From RYN-431 sp036388295 (GTDB taxonomy: Bacteria; Planctomycetota; Phycisphaerae; Tepidisphaerales; Tepidisphaeraceae), in assembly GCA_036388295.1 (NCBI GenBank), contig DASVSC010000266.1:1-24379 (forward strand): DNA of 24,379 nt, given 5' to 3'. Below, piece after piece: positions 7,232-15,100 of this stretch (positions are counted from its first letter, which is position 1; each line of letters begins with the position of its first letter). The notes under the pieces are model-generated. The model had not been told where the DNA came from. It worked only from the letters and a program-made list of their open reading frames with translations, and made no database searches. The position numbers and the translations under genes were made by a program.

Positions 7232-8482
7232 TTAGTCGGTGCCGTCGGCGTTGAACAGCTTGACTTCGACGTCCGTCCGCCCGGGCCCGGTGACGGCGGC
7301 GAGGAACGAGCCGTCGGGCCGTACCGCGACGCCGAGCGAACCGCCGAAGACGATGGGGCCGGAGAAGCGGTTGGCCAGGCCGAGCAGGCCGCCGTTGTTG
7401 TACGACGCGTCGAACCCGCCGCCGCTGCTGACCGCCGACACGCCGTAGGTTTGCAGCACGAACTCGCCGCCGCCCGGCCGGGCGATAAACGCTCGAGCGG
7501 ACACGCCCTTGTTGTGCCCCGTCGCCGTGCTGTCGTACCGCACGCGCTTGGCCAGGTTCAGGGTGCCTTCGGCCTTGATCTCGGCGTTGGTCGTGTCGAC
7601 CAAGTTCGGGCCGTTCGCGCCGTCCCTGACGAACAGCGAGACGACGCCGTTGCCGCGGATGTTGTTCAATCTAACGGCCAAGCTGCTGTCGATCGGCCGA
7701 ACGTAGGTGAACGTGCCGCCCGACCCGTAGCCCGCGTCGAGCGCGCCGCCGGCGGTGAAGCGGGCCGTCTGCACGCCGCCGGTGGCCGGCGTCGTCGCGC
7801 CGCCCTTGGCGAAGGCGATCGTGCCCGCCAGCACCACCGAGCCGTCGGCCAGCGCTCGCAGTTGGTGGCCGCCGCTGGAAGTCATCGCGTAGCCGCGCGG
7901 TGTCTTGGCCGCGGGCAAGTCGTACGTGCCGCGGCTGGCGAACATGCGGTCGATCCGGCCACGCGACAGCAATCGCTGCACGCGGTTCTGACCCGAAATC
8001 GTCTTGGAGGCCGGGTCGTAGTAGCCGGTGACGTACAGGCGGTTGCGCGTGTCGATCGCCACGTCCGTCACGGCGGCAAAATCGGTCAGGGAGACCAGGC
8101 CGTTCGTGCCGAAGGCCGTATCGACTGAACCGTCGGCAACGTACCGCACGAGTTGGTTCTTGTTCAACACGGTGAGCCGGCCTGACGGGTCGAGCACGGC
8201 TTTCACGCCGATGCCCGCTTCGTTCGTCTTCTTCAGCGTGACGGTGCCGCCCTCGCCCCACGCCGTGTCGAGCGCGCCGGCAGCGGTCAGACGCTTCACT
8301 TGAACAGTCCGGTTCGTCGTCGCGACCACGTAGCTGCGGCCGGCTGAGTCCAAGAGCAGTTGGCCTACTTTGGCATAGTCCCGGCGTGCGTCGGCCGTGT
8401 CGAACGTCAAGGCAACGCTGCCGTCGGTGCCGTAGGTGGCGAACAATTTTCGGTCTTCGAGCGATTCGAGGAGGTGTGACAT
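7232..8482 (-). CDS. Secreted delta-60 repeat protein with LEPR-XLL-type N-terminus
   Basis: 416 residues from ATG 8482 (AGGT 5 nt upstream). The N-terminus MSHLLESLEDRKLFA fits the LEPR-XLL motif of planctomycete exported proteins, which stands in place of a classical signal peptide. The rest is built of delta-60-type repeats (pattern: R-L-x-A-D-G-x-L-D-x-x-F-G-x-x-G-x-V). Copies sit near residues 64-83 (GALDTAWGEGGTV), 112-132 (GSVDTAFGTNGLV), 168-189, 240-260 (GALDAGYGSGGTF) and 353-370, with linkers of the form 'VLxPSGRLTV'. Such repeats are believed to fold as beta-propeller blades. It ends in a half repeat (VKLFNADGTD) that may pair with the N-terminal half (TYGTDGSVAL). There is no C-terminal sorting signal. 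It is paralogous to the gene at 15362-16651; function unknown, probably cell-surface. Confidence 0.82.
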   Translation of the reverse strand: MSHLLESLEDRKLFATYGTDGSVALTFDTADARRDYAKVGQLLLDSAGRSYVVATTNRTVQVKRLTAAGALDTAWGEGGTVTLKKTNEAGIGVKAVLDPSGRLTVLNKNQLVRYVADGSVDTAFGTNGLVSLTDFAAVTDVAIDTRNRLYVTGYYDPASKTISGQNRVQRLLSRGRIDRMFASRGTYDLPAAKTPRGYAMTSSGGHQLRALADGSVVLAGTIAFAKGGATTPATGGVQTARFTAGGALDAGYGSGGTFTYVRPIDSSLAVRLNNIRGNGVVSLFVRDGANGPNLVDTTNAEIKAEGTLNLAKRVRYDSTATGHNKGVSARAFIARPGGGEFVLQTYGVSAVSSGGGFDASYNNGGLLGLANRFSGPIVFGGSLGVAVRPDGSFLAAVTGPGRTDVEVKLFNADGTD

Positions 8483-8492
8483 GGTTACCTGT

Positions 8493-8504
8493 AAAGAAGC
8501 CGCC
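8493..8504 (-). promoter_or_regulatory. Leader element GGCGGCTTCTTT upstream of the first delta-60 gene
   Basis: On the minus strand GGCGGCTTCTTT ends 10 nt before the ATG at 8482, immediately before the SD. The identical 12-mer sits at 15334-15345, 16 nt before the start of the paralogous gene. Conservation in two otherwise different leaders suggests a translational or regulatory role, or recent common origin. Not a known element to me. Confidence 0.35.
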
Positions 8505-8612
8505 CCACGCGGCCGCTTACAGTATCGGATGAGAACGGCAGATCGGGCCAACCGCACAGGGCCGCGGCGTCCGGTAACGTGATGCGGCGGCGGATTGGGT
8601 GGAAGAAGCGGC

Positions 8613-9782
8613 CTACACCGCCGGGCGCGGCGGGGCGACAGGTGTGGTCCGCATCATCAGCAACACGCCGATCATCAGCAGCGGGCAGAGCCCCGCCGTC
8701 GCCAGGCCGAGGCGCATGGTCGAGGCGTCCGCCACGCCGCCGACCAGCCAGGGCATCACCGTCGCGCCCACGTTGCCCAGGGCAGCCAGCAGCGCGAACA
8801 TAGTCGCCCCGCCGCTGGGAAACCGGTCGGCCGTCACGGCCAGCACGCTGGGCCAGAGGCACGAACCGGTCAGCCCCGCCAGCACGCAGGCGGCCAGGGC
8901 GACGCCGTTCACCGGCGCGAAGCTCGCCAGCATGAACAGCACGACCGACAGCGCGCAGCCGACGAGCATGATCTGCACCGGGCTCCAGGACGGGGGCAGC
9001 CAGCCGATGCCGAGTCGGCCGATCGTCATCATCAGCGTGAACGCCGCCAGGGCGACGCCGCTGACGAACGGCGAAAACATCAGCGTCTTTTCCGCATACG
9101 CCGGCAGCCAGTAGGCCATGCCCGCTTCGGTCGCCCCGCCCAGACCGATGGCGATTAGCGCCAGCACGAACGAACGCTGGCCGAGCAAGTGCCGCAGGGG
9201 CGTGCGCACGTCCCCCTCGGCCACCAGTGGCGGCAGCGGCACGCGCCAGAACCCCAGCCCCACCACCACCGGCCAGATTGCCAGCACGCCCGCCAACTCG
9301 CGCCAGCCGTAGCCGAGCTTCAGCGCGACGGCACCGGCCAGGATGACAACGACTGCCCCGCTGCAGTAGAACGAGTGCAGCAGGTTCATCGCCACCGTGC
9401 GCCGGTCCGGGCACAGGGCCGCGACGATCGGGGACAGCACCATGTCGAGCGCGCCCGCGCCCAGCCCCATCGTCGCGGTGGCCGCCAGGACGCTGGCGTA
9501 ATCCGGCGCGTACGCCATCCACACCAGCCCCGCCGCGATCAGCAGGTTCCCGCCGACCGCGAACACGCGCAAGCCCACGCGGTCGGCCAGCGGCCCGCTG
9601 CTGATGATGCCCAGGACCAGCCCGCCGATCGTCACCGCCGCGATGCGCCCGAGCTGTTCGTCTGTCAGCCCGCCAAGGTCGGCCGACAACGTCGTCAGAA
9701 ACACCGGCAACAGGTTCACCGCCGCGGCCAATGCGGTCATGGCGGCGTAACACAGGACGAGCGAAAAGCGTGGGGACGACAT
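8613..9782 (-). CDS. Major facilitator superfamily transporter
   Basis: 389 residues from ATG 9782 (GGTGG 8 nt upstream). Upstream in-frame codons up to 9860 come from an intergenic repeat and are excluded. The sequence is almost entirely hydrophobic and fits 12 TM helices in two halves of six. The loop between TM2 and TM3 carries MFS motif A (GPLADRVGLR, residues 63-72), and the related second-half loop has MTIGRLGIGWL. The length is usual for the fucose-permease/sugar or drug branch of MFS. The substrate cannot be assigned. It is on the same strand as the delta-60 gene but separated by 130 nt, so co-transcription is possible but unproven. Cytoplasmic membrane. Confidence 0.9.
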   Translation of the reverse strand: MSSPRFSLVLCYAAMTALAAAVNLLPVFLTTLSADLGGLTDEQLGRIAAVTIGGLVLGIISSGPLADRVGLRVFAVGGNLLIAAGLVWMAYAPDYASVLAATATMGLGAGALDMVLSPIVAALCPDRRTVAMNLLHSFYCSGAVVVILAGAVALKLGYGWRELAGVLAIWPVVVGLGFWRVPLPPLVAEGDVRTPLRHLLGQRSFVLALIAIGLGGATEAGMAYWLPAYAEKTLMFSPFVSGVALAAFTLMMTIGRLGIGWLPPSWSPVQIMLVGCALSVVLFMLASFAPVNGVALAACVLAGLTGSCLWPSVLAVTADRFPSGGATMFALLAALGNVGATVMPWLVGGVADASTMRLGLATAGLCPLLMIGVLLMMRTTPVAPPRPAV

Positions 9783-9837
9783 CGGGCAAGCCACCATGCC
9801 GCAACAGGTCGCTCGAATCAAACGCGGAATGCAATGA

Positions 9838-9939
9838 ACCACAGAGGGCACGGAGAACACGGAGAGAAAATCCTCAATACGGTCATCGCTTTACGGTATT
9901 TCTCATTCCCTTTTTCTTCTCCGTGTCCTCCGTGATTCG
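9838..9939. repeat. Imperfect long inverted repeat (CACGGAG family)
   Basis: The left arm at about 9838-9870 (ACCACAGAGGGCACGGAG...) is roughly complementary to the right arm at 9911-9939 (TTCTTCTCCGTGTCCTCCG...), with a loop of about 40 nt. It is a diverged copy of the perfect 32-bp inverted repeat at 21136-21295. It lies between the MFS start and the stop of the 10590-9946 gene and generates spurious reading frames in both directions. Confidence 0.75.
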
Positions 9940-9945
9940 TTCTCT

Positions 9946-10590
9946 TCATTTCGTCCCGCGAGAATGCAGATTCACTTCATGGCTGGCCACGATCTGCTCC
10001 GCGATCGCGCAGACGCGGGAAAACTCAACCGGGTCGAACGGGCGGGCCGTGAAATCCAGGATCACGGCGTCGGCGTTGCGGATCAGCCCGATGTCGTGCG
10101 GCAGCAGCGCGCGGGCGGCGCTGCCGGCGAGGTCGCGTGCGTCTGTGGCGCGCAGGCCGTAAACAGCGAAACGCGTCTGGCTGCTGAGCTTGGGGAACAG
10201 GGTCAGGTGCATCAGATCGACCAGACTGCTGGCCGCCGCCACCGGGCGCAGTGCGATCGGCGTGCTGTAGTGTTCCACCGTCCGCACGAGCGCGTGCCAG
10301 TGCTGCACGACGTCGCCGCGCGAGACGGTTTGAAGGCGATAAATATTCGTCAGCCCGTCGCGGCTGCGAAAATGGTCATTGGCGCGCAGGGCGTAGTCGC
10401 GGATTTCGTCCAGCGCGTCGACCGTCACCACCGCCGGCGGCTGGCGGCGGAAGCCTTTATCCACCGACCACTCCCACAGCGCGAACGCCTCGCGGTCCTG
10501 CGTGTGCCGACGCACCAGCCGCACGGCGGTCGCCGACGCCAGCGCCAGCACCACGATCAGCACGGCCAGCGTTGTCCAATAATCCGCCAC
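9946..10590 (-). CDS. Membrane-anchored protein of unknown function
   Basis: 214 residues from GTG 10590. One N-terminal TM helix (residues about 6-25, LAVLIVVLALASATAV) is followed by RLVRRH, which implies N-out with the remaining soluble domain in the cytoplasm by the positive-inside rule. The soluble part has mixed alpha/beta composition and no motif I recognise. A segment such as RNADAVILDFTARPFDPVEF resembles a beta-strand/loop but gives no family. There is no obvious SD; a weak -10-like TACGGT sits 6 nt before the GTG. Coding is supported by strong third-position GC bias and the absence of a better frame. It is on the same strand as the MFS gene, separated by the repeat at 9838-9939. 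Confidence 0.7.
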   Translation of the reverse strand: MADYWTTLAVLIVVLALASATAVRLVRRHTQDREAFALWEWSVDKGFRRQPPAVVTVDALDEIRDYALRANDHFRSRDGLTNIYRLQTVSRGDVVQHWHALVRTVEHYSTPIALRPVAAASSLVDLMHLTLFPKLSSQTRFAVYGLRATDARDLAGSAARALLPHDIGLIRNADAVILDFTARPFDPVEFSRVCAIAEQIVASHEVNLHSRGTK

Positions 10591-10643
10591 CGGTTTACCG
10601 TACCGCCGGAGCGTTTCAACGCCAAACCATCGAATGACTTAAG

Positions 10644-10676
10644 GCCTTTCAGAAAGGCGCGTTCAGCGGACGCGCC
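10644..10676. repeat. Two overlapping short hairpins
   Basis: GCCTTTC-A-GAAAGGC (10644-10658) overlaps GGCGCGT/ACGCGCC (10656-10662 and 10670-10676, 7-nt loop). They lie between the divergent starts at 10590 and 10698, so they could be an operator or mRNA-leader structure. Alternative pairing of the shared bases is possible. No factor can be named. Confidence 0.4.
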
Positions 10677-10697
10677 GGGGTGGTCGATAACACCTGT

Positions 10698-11108
10698 ATG
10701 ACCGATTGGGCGATGCTGACCGAGTCGTTGAAGCGTCAGCACAACATCCGCGTCCGCCGCTGGCGTCGCACGATGACCGGCTGCGCGTGGCGCGCGTTTT
10801 ACCACAACGGCCGCGTCATTAACTGGATCGAAGCCCCGCAGCCCAAGAGCCCGATCAGCCTGGCGATTTTTCTTCACGAAATCGGCCACCATGTCATCGG
10901 CTTTTCGACCTACAAGCGTCGCTGCGAAGAGGAATACCACGCCTGGGCCTGGGCCATCACGCACATGCGGCAACTGGGCATTGAGCCGGACCATCGCGTG
11001 ATGACGCGCTTCGCCCGGTCGATGGAGTACGCCGTTGCCAAGGCCGTGCGGCGCGGCATCAAAACGCTGCCGCAGGATCTGGAAGTGTTCCTGCCCAAAG
11101 CGGCGTGA
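10698..11108 (+). CDS. Small HEIGHH zinc-metalloprotease-like protein
   Basis: 136 residues from ATG 10698; a GTG at 10680 in the same frame is the alternative, and neither has a convincing SD. Residues 60-65 are HEIGHH, the HExxH zinc-binding and catalytic motif. A Glu cluster (EEEYHAW, residues 77-83) follows at the spacing where ImmA/IrrE-like gluzincins place the third zinc ligand. It is much smaller than IrrE and has no HTH domain. The N-terminal 50 residues are basic and predicted cytosolic. ImmA/IrrE relatives cleave repressors in stress or phage responses; that role here is only analogy. It might equally be an inactive or structural member. It is convergent with endonuclease V and divergent from the unknown at 9946-10590. 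Confidence 0.75.
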   Translation: MTDWAMLTESLKRQHNIRVRRWRRTMTGCAWRAFYHNGRVINWIEAPQPKSPISLAIFLHEIGHHVIGFSTYKRRCEEEYHAWAWAITHMRQLGIEPDHRVMTRFARSMEYAVAKAVRRGIKTLPQDLEVFLPKAA

Positions 11109-11121
11109 ACCGATTGGCTTG

Positions 11122-11215
11122 AGCCGCGGGTGTAAACCTGCGGACGATGAAGTGCTTTCGCGTCTTCGTCCTTCGTGGCGATTCCGCGTCTTCCTGCGGG
11201 TTTACACCCGCGGCT
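11122..11215. terminator. Inverted repeat between convergent genes, overlaps endonuclease V stop
   Basis: Arms 11122-11137 (AGCCGCGGGTGTAAAC) and 11200-11215 (GTTTACACCCGCGGCT) are perfectly complementary over 16 bp. They extend to 22 bp (11122-11143 with 11194-11215) if two G-U pairs are allowed; the loop is about 50-60 nt. The right arm covers two bases of the stop codon of the minus-strand gene (11214-11216). The location suits a bidirectional terminator, but there is no U-tract, and CCGCGGGTTTACACCCGCGG-type repeats are common in planctomycete intergenic DNA. Confidence 0.55.
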
Positions 11216-11873
11216 AAACGCCTTTCACCTTCGACAGCTTGTCCGCCATCCGCGTCGGTTCCGGCAAGCGAAACTTCGTCCGGCTCGCCAGCACCAGCTC
11301 GATCGCGCTGTCCAGATCAATCCGATGGCCGACGCTCACGTACAGTGGGTTGACGTTATCGCGCGTGCGCAGCACGACGCCGATCTGCTCGCCTTTATCC
11401 ATTAATGGCACATGACTGCCCGCCGTCGCGGCCGGTTCGGCGTGGGTGCCGATCAAGCGGCTCTTGGCCACGCCCACGCTCGGCACGTCCAGCGTCACGC
11501 CCACGTGCGTGGCCAAGCCGCACCGCCGTGGGTGGGCGATGCCTTGGCCGTCGAACAGGATCGCGCCGAACGCCGTCTTCAGTTGGCCGATGACGTCCAG
11601 GATCGCCGGGGCCTCGCGGAAGCTGAGATAGCCGGAAATGTACGGCACGTCGCACGGCCGGCGGATCGTCTGATGCTCAACGATCTGCTTGGTTTCGCGG
11701 TCGTACACCACGGCCGCCGCGACAATGGTCCGGCCGTCGTCCGCGAACGCGCAATCCGCCCCCGCCACGAACCGCGGCAGCGGTTTCAACGGCGCGACGA
11801 CCGTCCGCGCCCGCAGTTCCGCCTGCACCTTTTTCCAGGGCTCGACCGATCCGGACCAGGCGAAGGCACGCAT
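11214..11873 (-). CDS. nfi: Endonuclease V (deoxyinosine 3' endonuclease)
   Basis: 219 residues from ATG 11873. The enzyme cuts DNA one nucleotide 3' of deoxyinosine and acts in repair of deaminated adenine in the cytosol. All signature residues are visible: Asp40 in GADCAF, the wedge PYISGYLSFRE (77-87) with catalytic Glu87, Asp108 in FDGQG, the HP-R-CG-ATHVG block, Lys137 in VGVAKS, and His183 in SVGHRIDL. The length is usual for the family. The open frame continues 38 codons upstream without homology. The start lacks an SD, and a -10-like TACAGT (11879-11884) lies only 5 nt before the ATG, so a leaderless transcript is possible. Stand-alone gene, convergent with the HEIGHH gene. Confidence 0.95.
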   Translation of the reverse strand: MRAFAWSGSVEPWKKVQAELRARTVVAPLKPLPRFVAGADCAFADDGRTIVAAAVVYDRETKQIVEHQTIRRPCDVPYISGYLSFREAPAILDVIGQLKTAFGAILFDGQGIAHPRRCGLATHVGVTLDVPSVGVAKSRLIGTHAEPAATAGSHVPLMDKGEQIGVVLRTRDNVNPLYVSVGHRIDLDSAIELVLASRTKFRLPEPTRMADKLSKVKGV

Positions 11874-11942
11874 GGCAGACTGTAGGACAAGCGTTGGCCA
11901 AAGTGAGCCCGCTCGACATCGGCCGCCGATCAGCGAATAATG

Positions 11943-11965
11943 AGTCGGCTTTCCTTCCGACTTTT
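11943..11965 (+). terminator. Small hairpin followed by T-run
   Basis: AGTCGG (11943-11948) and CCGACT (11957-11962) pair around an 8-nt loop and are followed by TTT on the plus strand. This looks like a weak rho-independent terminator. No plus-strand gene ends nearby, so it may be chance or may insulate the VWA operon from upstream transcription. Confidence 0.25.
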
Positions 11966-11973
11966 GATTCGAC

Positions 11974-12070
11974 ACACAGATGAACACGGATCAACACAGA
12001 TACACACAGATCGGACGCAAAAGAACAGTCTTATCTGCGTTCATCCGTGTTCATCTGTGTTCATCTGCGT
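11974..12070. repeat. Imperfect long inverted repeat with internal ACACAGAT/ACACGGAT units
   Basis: The left arm 11974-12011 contains tandem-like units (ACACAGATGAACACGGAT). The right arm 12033-12070 (ATCTGCGTTCATCCGTGTTC...) is its approximate reverse complement, about 30 of 38 positions, with a loop of about 21 nt. It lies in the divergent gap between endonuclease V and the large VWA gene. It resembles dispersed repeats common in planctomycetes and verrucomicrobia (from general knowledge). Confidence 0.7.
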
Positions 12071-12109
12071 CCCGCTTTCTAACGCCGACCACTGAAGTGA
12101 GCGTCACCG

Positions 12110-15100
12110 ATGCCTGACGCCTTCCTAGCCGCCTGGCCGACTGAGCTTTCGCTGCACCTGCGGTACCTCACGCCCTGGACGGCCGCCGCCTGGTTCGCGC
12201 TGCTGGCCGCGATCACGATCGCTGTCGGATGGCGAAGCCTCAAATGGCTCGGCCCCGGCCGGCAGTGGTCGATCATCGGGTTCCGCCTGGTGCTCCTCTA
12301 CACGCTGATCCTGATCCTGGCGGGCGCCGAAGCCGTGCGCACCAGCGACGACCTGGAAGTCGTCGTCCTGCGCGACGTGTCGGCCTCCACCGAAGCCGTC
12401 GTCACGCCCGGCAAGCAGCCGCTCGAAGCCGTGACCGACGACGCCCTGCGCCAGAGCGTGCGCGACAAGCCCTTGGCCGACCGCGTTGGCGTCGTCGGGT
12501 TCGACGCCGCCGCCTGGGTCGACTCGCTGCCGCAAACGCAGTTGCGCCTCGACGCGCGCAGCGTGCGCGCCCCCGAAAGCGGCACCGACCTGGCGTCGGC
12601 CATCCGCCTGGGCATGGTCTGCTTCCGCGGCGACGCGATGAAAAAGCTCGTGCTCGTCAGCGACGGCAACGCCACGCAGGGCAATCTGGATTCGGCCCTC
12701 GAAGCCGCCGCCGGGGCGAAGGTGCCGGTCGACGTCGTGCCGCTGCGGTATTCGATCCGCGACGAAGTGATGGTCGACCGTTTGGTCGGCCCCGTCTGGC
12801 GGCGTCAGGGCGAGCCGTTCCACCTCGACGCCGTGATCCGCTCCGCCGGCCTTCGGCCCGTCAGCGGGCGACTGAAAGTCACCCACGGCGGCATCCCCAT
12901 CGACCTCGACCCCGCCACGCCCGGCATCCAGGCCACCCGCCCGGCCACGCTGAAACAGGGCACGAACGTCCTTCATGTAGTCGTGCCCCCCAGCAGCACC
13001 GACGGCGTACACCGCTTCAAGGCGCACTTCATCGTCGACGCGCCCGCCGGCGGAACGAACGCGGGCGGCGGCGACACGCTGGGCGGCAATAACTCGGCCG
13101 AAAGTTTCACCTTCGTGCGCGGCCGCGGCCGCATCCTGTTGGTCGACAACTACCCGCCCGGCGAGGGCGACGACCTCGTCAGCGCCCTGCGCGCCGAAGG
13201 CGTCGGCATCGAAGACGCCGACCGCATCACGCCCGACCGCTTCCCGAGCCAGCTGATCGATTTGCAGAGCTTCGACGCCGTGATCCTGGCCAACGTGCCG
13301 CGTGGCCCCGGCGGCATCAGCGACGAACAGGGCCAACTCCTCGGCCGGTACGTCAAAGACACCGGCGGCGGCCTGCTGATGATCGGCGGGCCCGACAGCT
13401 TCGGCGCCGGCGGCTGGCAAGGCAGCGAACTGGAAAAGGTGCTGCCGGTGAACCTGGAGATTCCCGCCGAACGCGCCCTGCCCAGCGGCGCGCTGGTGCT
13501 GGTGATCGACCACAGCGGTTCCATGAGCGGACCGATGGACCAAACCGGCTCGACGTTCAAAATGGAATCGGCCAAGCAGTCGGCGATTCTGGCGACCAAA
13601 ACCATGCTGGCGGGCGATTACCTCGGCGTCGTCATCTTCGACGACCTGGCCGAAACCATTCTGCCGCTAGGCCCGAACCGGGGCAACGCCGCCGACGTCA
13701 TTCGCACCGTCGAGCCGGCCGGCGGCACGAACATCTTCGTCGGCCTCGACGAAGCCGAGAAAGCCCTCGCCAAACTCTCGCCCCGCGAGGCCGCCGCCAA
13801 GCACATTCTGCTCCTGACCGACGGCCAGAGCGACGCCAGCCGCTTTCCCGAAGTCCTCGCGCGGATCAAGCAGAACAAGATCACGCTCAGCACCATCGCC
13901 GTCGGCACCGACGCCGATGTCGCGCTGCTGGACGACCTGGCCAAAAAAGGGGGCGGGCGGTCGTACACGGTCACCGACCCGACGCGGCTCACGCAGGTGT
14001 TTTTGCGCGAGGCCCGCACCGTCCGCCGCAATCTGATCCAGGAATCGCTGCCGCCCGCGAGCGGCATTCCCGTCGCCCAAACGCCCGGCGCGGCCGAACT
14101 GCTGGCGGGACTGGCCGGCCAACCGTTCCCGCCGCTGGGGGGCATGGTCCTGACCAGCCGCCGGCAAGACCCGCAGGTGCAAACGGCCCTGGTCAGCACC
14201 AGCAAGTTCCAGGACCCCATCCTCGCCAGTTGGCAGATCGGCCTCGGGAAAGTCGCCGTCTACACCGGCGACGCCACGCGCCGCTGGTCGGCCAACCTGG
14301 TCAGCAGCCCGCAGTACAGCAAGCTATGGACGCAGCTGGTCCGCACCGTCAGCCGCGCCCCCATGAGCGGCGACTTCGACGTCCGCACCGAGCGCGACGG
14401 CGCGTACACGAAGGTCATCGTCGAAGCCCTCGCCGACCGAGGCGTGCAGAACGGCCTGAGCATCGCCGGCACCGTCGCCGGGCCGAACCCGGACCGCGCG
14501 CCGCGCGAACTGCGGCTGACCCAGACCGGCCCCGGCCGCTACGAAGACCGCTTCCCCACGCCCGACGGCGGCGCGTACGTCACCGCCCTGCAGTACCGCG
14601 GCCCGCAAGGCCAGCGCGGCACGCTGCTGGCGGGCCTGACCGCCGACGACGCGCCCGAACGCCGCGACCTGACGAGCAACGAGGCGAAGCTCGAAGAAAT
14701 CGCCCGCCGCACCGGCGGCCGTGTGCTGCCGGCGCTCGGCACCGCGGCGTCGTACGACCTGTTCACCCGCACCGGCGTCGCGCCGGCGCGGGCGTTCCTG
14801 CCGCTGAACTGGCTGCTGCTGCCGCTGGCGGCGGCGCTGCTGATCCTCGACGTCGCCATCCGCCGATTGCAAATCGACCGAGCCGCCCTCGCCGCCGCGT
14901 GGCGCGGGGCGGGAAACTTCGTGCGGTCGTGGACGACGGTGCGGAAAGCGGACGGAACGCAGGCGGTGGACGCGCTGCGGAAGATTCGCCAGCAAGGCGA
15001 CCCACAAACGACATCGGCCAGCACCACGGCGGGCGGCGGGACTGCTGCGAGCAGTGCGCCGGCGGGTCGACCGAATCCGAAGGCAAAGTTCGACTCGAAG

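Noticed and set aside
7232..7260. Truncation of the first delta-60 gene at its 3' end
   Set aside because: The end in a half repeat looks like truncation, but no continuation of the repeat is found past the stop in any frame, and the N-terminus supplies the missing half.
9731..10162. Plus-strand frames containing peptides like NHRGHGEHGE
   Set aside because: These peptides come from the CACGGAG inverted-repeat family at 9838-9939, not from a gene.
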